Below, piece after piece: positions 5,836 to 7,216 of a stretch of 7,216 nucleotides of DNA; position 1 is the first letter of the stretch, and every line of letters starts with the position of its first letter. The stretch comes from Pseudomonadota bacterium (GTDB lineage Bacteria; Pseudomonadota; Alphaproteobacteria; Rhodospirillales; Rhodospirillaceae), in the NCBI GenBank assembly GCA_023396465.1, contig JAEWWF010000404.1, positions 1 to 7,216 on the forward strand, read 5' to 3'. Under the pieces are notes generated by a model. The model was given only the letters and a program-made list of their open reading frames with translations, was not told the origin of the DNA and made no database searches. A program made the position numbers and the translations under genes.

Positions 5836-6486
5836 ATGGCCGTGCCGCTGCGCAACGCCGTCCTCGCCGCTGCGGCGGTGCTGGGACTCGCCGCCTGCGG
5901 CACCCCGAAGCCGCCGCCTCCACCGCCCCCCGCCCAGGTGGGGGGCCTGCCGACGGATGGGCCGTTGTGCATCGTCGGGCTGGTGAGCGCCAATGTCGCC
6001 TTCGACCGCCTGCGGGACACCGCCAACGGCGACGGCTGCGGCATCTCCACCGCCATCTCGCTCTATGAAACGCAGACCATTCCGCTCAACCGCCCGGTCC
6101 AGGTGAGTTGCGGCCTGGCGCTTGCCCTGCTGCGCTATGACACCCAAGTCCTCCAACCTCTGGCGCAGCGGATAACGGGCAGCGCCCTGGTGAAAGTCCA
6201 CCATGCCGGCGGCTATGTCTGCCGTGGTCGGACCTCCAACCGGTCGCGGCTGTCCGAACACGCTTTCGGCCGTGCCATCGACATCATGGCCTTCGAGTTC
6301 GCCGACGGCCGCATTGCCCGGGTGAAGGAGCACTGGCGCGACCGGGGCCCCTTGGGCGACTTCCTACGACAGGCGTCGCAGGGGGCCTGCGGCGTTTTCC
6401 AGGTGGTGCTCAGCCCCAACGCCGACGCCGATCATCACGACCACCTGCACCTCGATGTCGGCCCCTGGAAGCTGTGCAAGGCCTAG
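5836..6486 (+). CDS. Extensin-like C-terminal family lipoprotein (zinc-peptidase-like fold)
   Basis: Predicted 216-aa lipoprotein. Residues 1-20 are a signal peptide with lipobox LAAC, lipidated at C21, then a run of eight prolines (25-32). The rest matches the bacterial extensin-like C-terminal family, which shares the metal-site pattern of M15/D-Ala-D-Ala peptidases: SEHAFGRAIDI (140-150) gives H142 and D149, and HHDHLHLDV (200-208) gives H203/H205. This suggests a metal-dependent peptidoglycan hydrolase or binding protein on the inner face of the outer membrane; activity is inference. Six cysteines besides C21 (45, 68, 92, 129, 185, 214) could make three disulfides. The ATG at 5836 has AGGGAG (5821-5826) 9 nt upstream. 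The frame is open from 5488, but the extra 116 residues are low-quality and would bury the lipobox. It converges with the substrate-binding protein gene. Confidence 0.85.
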   Translation: MAVPLRNAVLAAAAVLGLAACGTPKPPPPPPPAQVGGLPTDGPLCIVGLVSANVAFDRLRDTANGDGCGISTAISLYETQTIPLNRPVQVSCGLALALLRYDTQVLQPLAQRITGSALVKVHHAGGYVCRGRTSNRSRLSEHAFGRAIDIMAFEFADGRIARVKEHWRDRGPLGDFLRQASQGACGVFQVVLSPNADADHHDHLHLDVGPWKLCKA

Positions 6487-6542
6487 GTTTGGCGCGCCGG
6501 CCCTGACCCTCGCCATGGTCCCGGTTCCGGCAACCCCACAGA

Positions 6543-7216
6543 CTACCGGGTGGCGGGCGGAGTATCGCTGTTGAAGGCCATCTGGAGATAACGGTCGGTG
6601 ATCACCTCCGCCGTGCGATCGGTGCCGGAGATCAGCCCGGCGCGACGCAGTAGCAGATCATGGCGCCGGACGGAGCGTTCCAGCGGACCGCCGGCGGCGA
6701 AGAGAAAGCGTTGTTCGGCAGAGCGCAGAATCGTCATGTGAGCCAGCGCCTGCTCCATCTCCTCGACGCTGACCTTTTCCCGTTCGGCCATGCGACGGAC
6801 CGCTTCGTCATGGTTCTGCCGCCACCACACCACCGCCCGGTCCCAGGCGCGCACCAAGGCCTCGGCCTGCGCCTCCCGACCGGTCAGCCAATGGGGATCG
6901 ATGGCAACCACGTCGACCACCTCCCCTGGAACATCGGCGGAGGAGAAGATGGTGCGCAGACGGCCACTGCGCGCGAGATCGAGGGCCACCGGCGGATAGC
7001 TGACCACGGCATCGACGCGGCCCTCGCTCAGGGCCTTGGACATGTCGTGCTGACGCAAGGGCACGATGGTGACGTCGCCAAGACCAAGTCCGGCGGTTTC
7101 CAGGGCCCGCGACAGCAGGAAGGTGGTCGTCGAGTCGGGCTCCACCGCCACGCGCCGGCCACGCAGGTCACCCGGCTCTTTGATGGGCGGCACCGCCATG
7201 ACCACATCGGCACCAT
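6543..7216 (-). CDS. ABC transporter substrate-binding protein, partial (NMT1/SsuA-like)
   Basis: The C-terminal 224 or so residues of a periplasmic binding protein; the frame is open through the right edge, so the start and signal peptide lie outside the window. Seen near the edge is VVMAVPPIKEPGDLRGRRVA, typical of the hinge and second lobe of the nitrate/sulfonate/taurine/thiamine-precursor binding family. Next come EPDSTTTFLLSRALETAG and LSEGRVDAVVSYPP, the ligand-lobe motif where the protein scores 'number of copies made available', then a helical C-terminal third (AWDRAVVWWRQNHDEAVRRM). Internal GTG/ATG codons near 7199-7205 are not the true start. The ligand cannot be told from this part. 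No permease or ATPase gene is visible to its 3' side, so any partners lie to the right or elsewhere. It ends at TAG, 56 bp from the converging lipoprotein gene. Confidence 0.8.
   Translation of the reverse strand, partial: GADVVMAVPPIKEPGDLRGRRVAVEPDSTTTFLLSRALETAGLGLGDVTIVPLRQHDMSKALSEGRVDAVVSYPPVALDLARSGRLRTIFSSADVPGEVVDVVAIDPHWLTGREAQAEALVRAWDRAVVWWRQNHDEAVRRMAEREKVSVEEMEQALAHMTILRSAEQRFLFAAGGPLERSVRRHDLLLRRAGLISGTDRTAEVITDRYLQMAFNSDTPPATR

Noticed and set aside
6495..6542. Terminator between the extensin-like gene and the substrate-binding protein gene
   Set aside because: Only 4-bp stems (for example GGTT/AACC) and the 8-bp palindrome GGCGCGCC are present, with no T run.

Overview
The window is GC-rich (long C/G runs, strongly G/C-ending codons), and its gene content points to an alphaproteobacterium, most likely of the Rhodospirillales/Magnetospirillum type. 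The clues are a DUF4169 small protein, an extensin-like C-terminal lipoprotein, a CYTH-CHAD protein and an LpxR-family outer-membrane protein. This placement is inference from family distribution and composition; no taxonomic marker gene is visible.

Layout, left to right. (1) 1-344 has no convincing gene. It holds what look like three tandem leftward promoters, each with an exact 17-nt spacer and a related GC-rich start region, firing out of the left edge. This resembles the promoter cluster of an rRNA operon or another very highly expressed transcript. (2) 345-1817 (-) encodes a lipoprotein with TPR-like, SHOCT-like and C-terminal SPOR parts. (3) 2081-3760 (+), divergent from it, encodes a CYTH-CHAD protein (triphosphatase fold plus polyphosphate-binding fold). 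(4) 3793-4017 (-) is a small DUF4169 protein convergent with the CYTH-CHAD gene. (5) 4189-5313 (+) is an LpxR-family lipid A deacylase-like beta-barrel with a GTG start. (6) 5314-5835 is a 522-bp gap packed with inverted repeats, ending in an 11-bp GC hairpin followed by a T-rich stretch. It may be a structured RNA or leader, or a dispersed repeat. (7) 5836-6486 (+) is an extensin-like zinc-peptidase-fold lipoprotein. (8) 6543-7216 (-) is the C-terminal part of an ABC-transporter substrate-binding protein, cut by the right edge.

The genes do not form one operon: strands alternate (-, +, -, +, +, -). A loose theme is the cell envelope, with a septal/peptidoglycan-binding SPOR lipoprotein, an outer-membrane lipid A enzyme, a peptidoglycan-peptidase-like lipoprotein and a periplasmic binding protein. 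No mobile element, CRISPR array, tRNA or rRNA body is visible. The two signals most worth following are the triple promoter at the left edge and the structured gap at 5314-5835.
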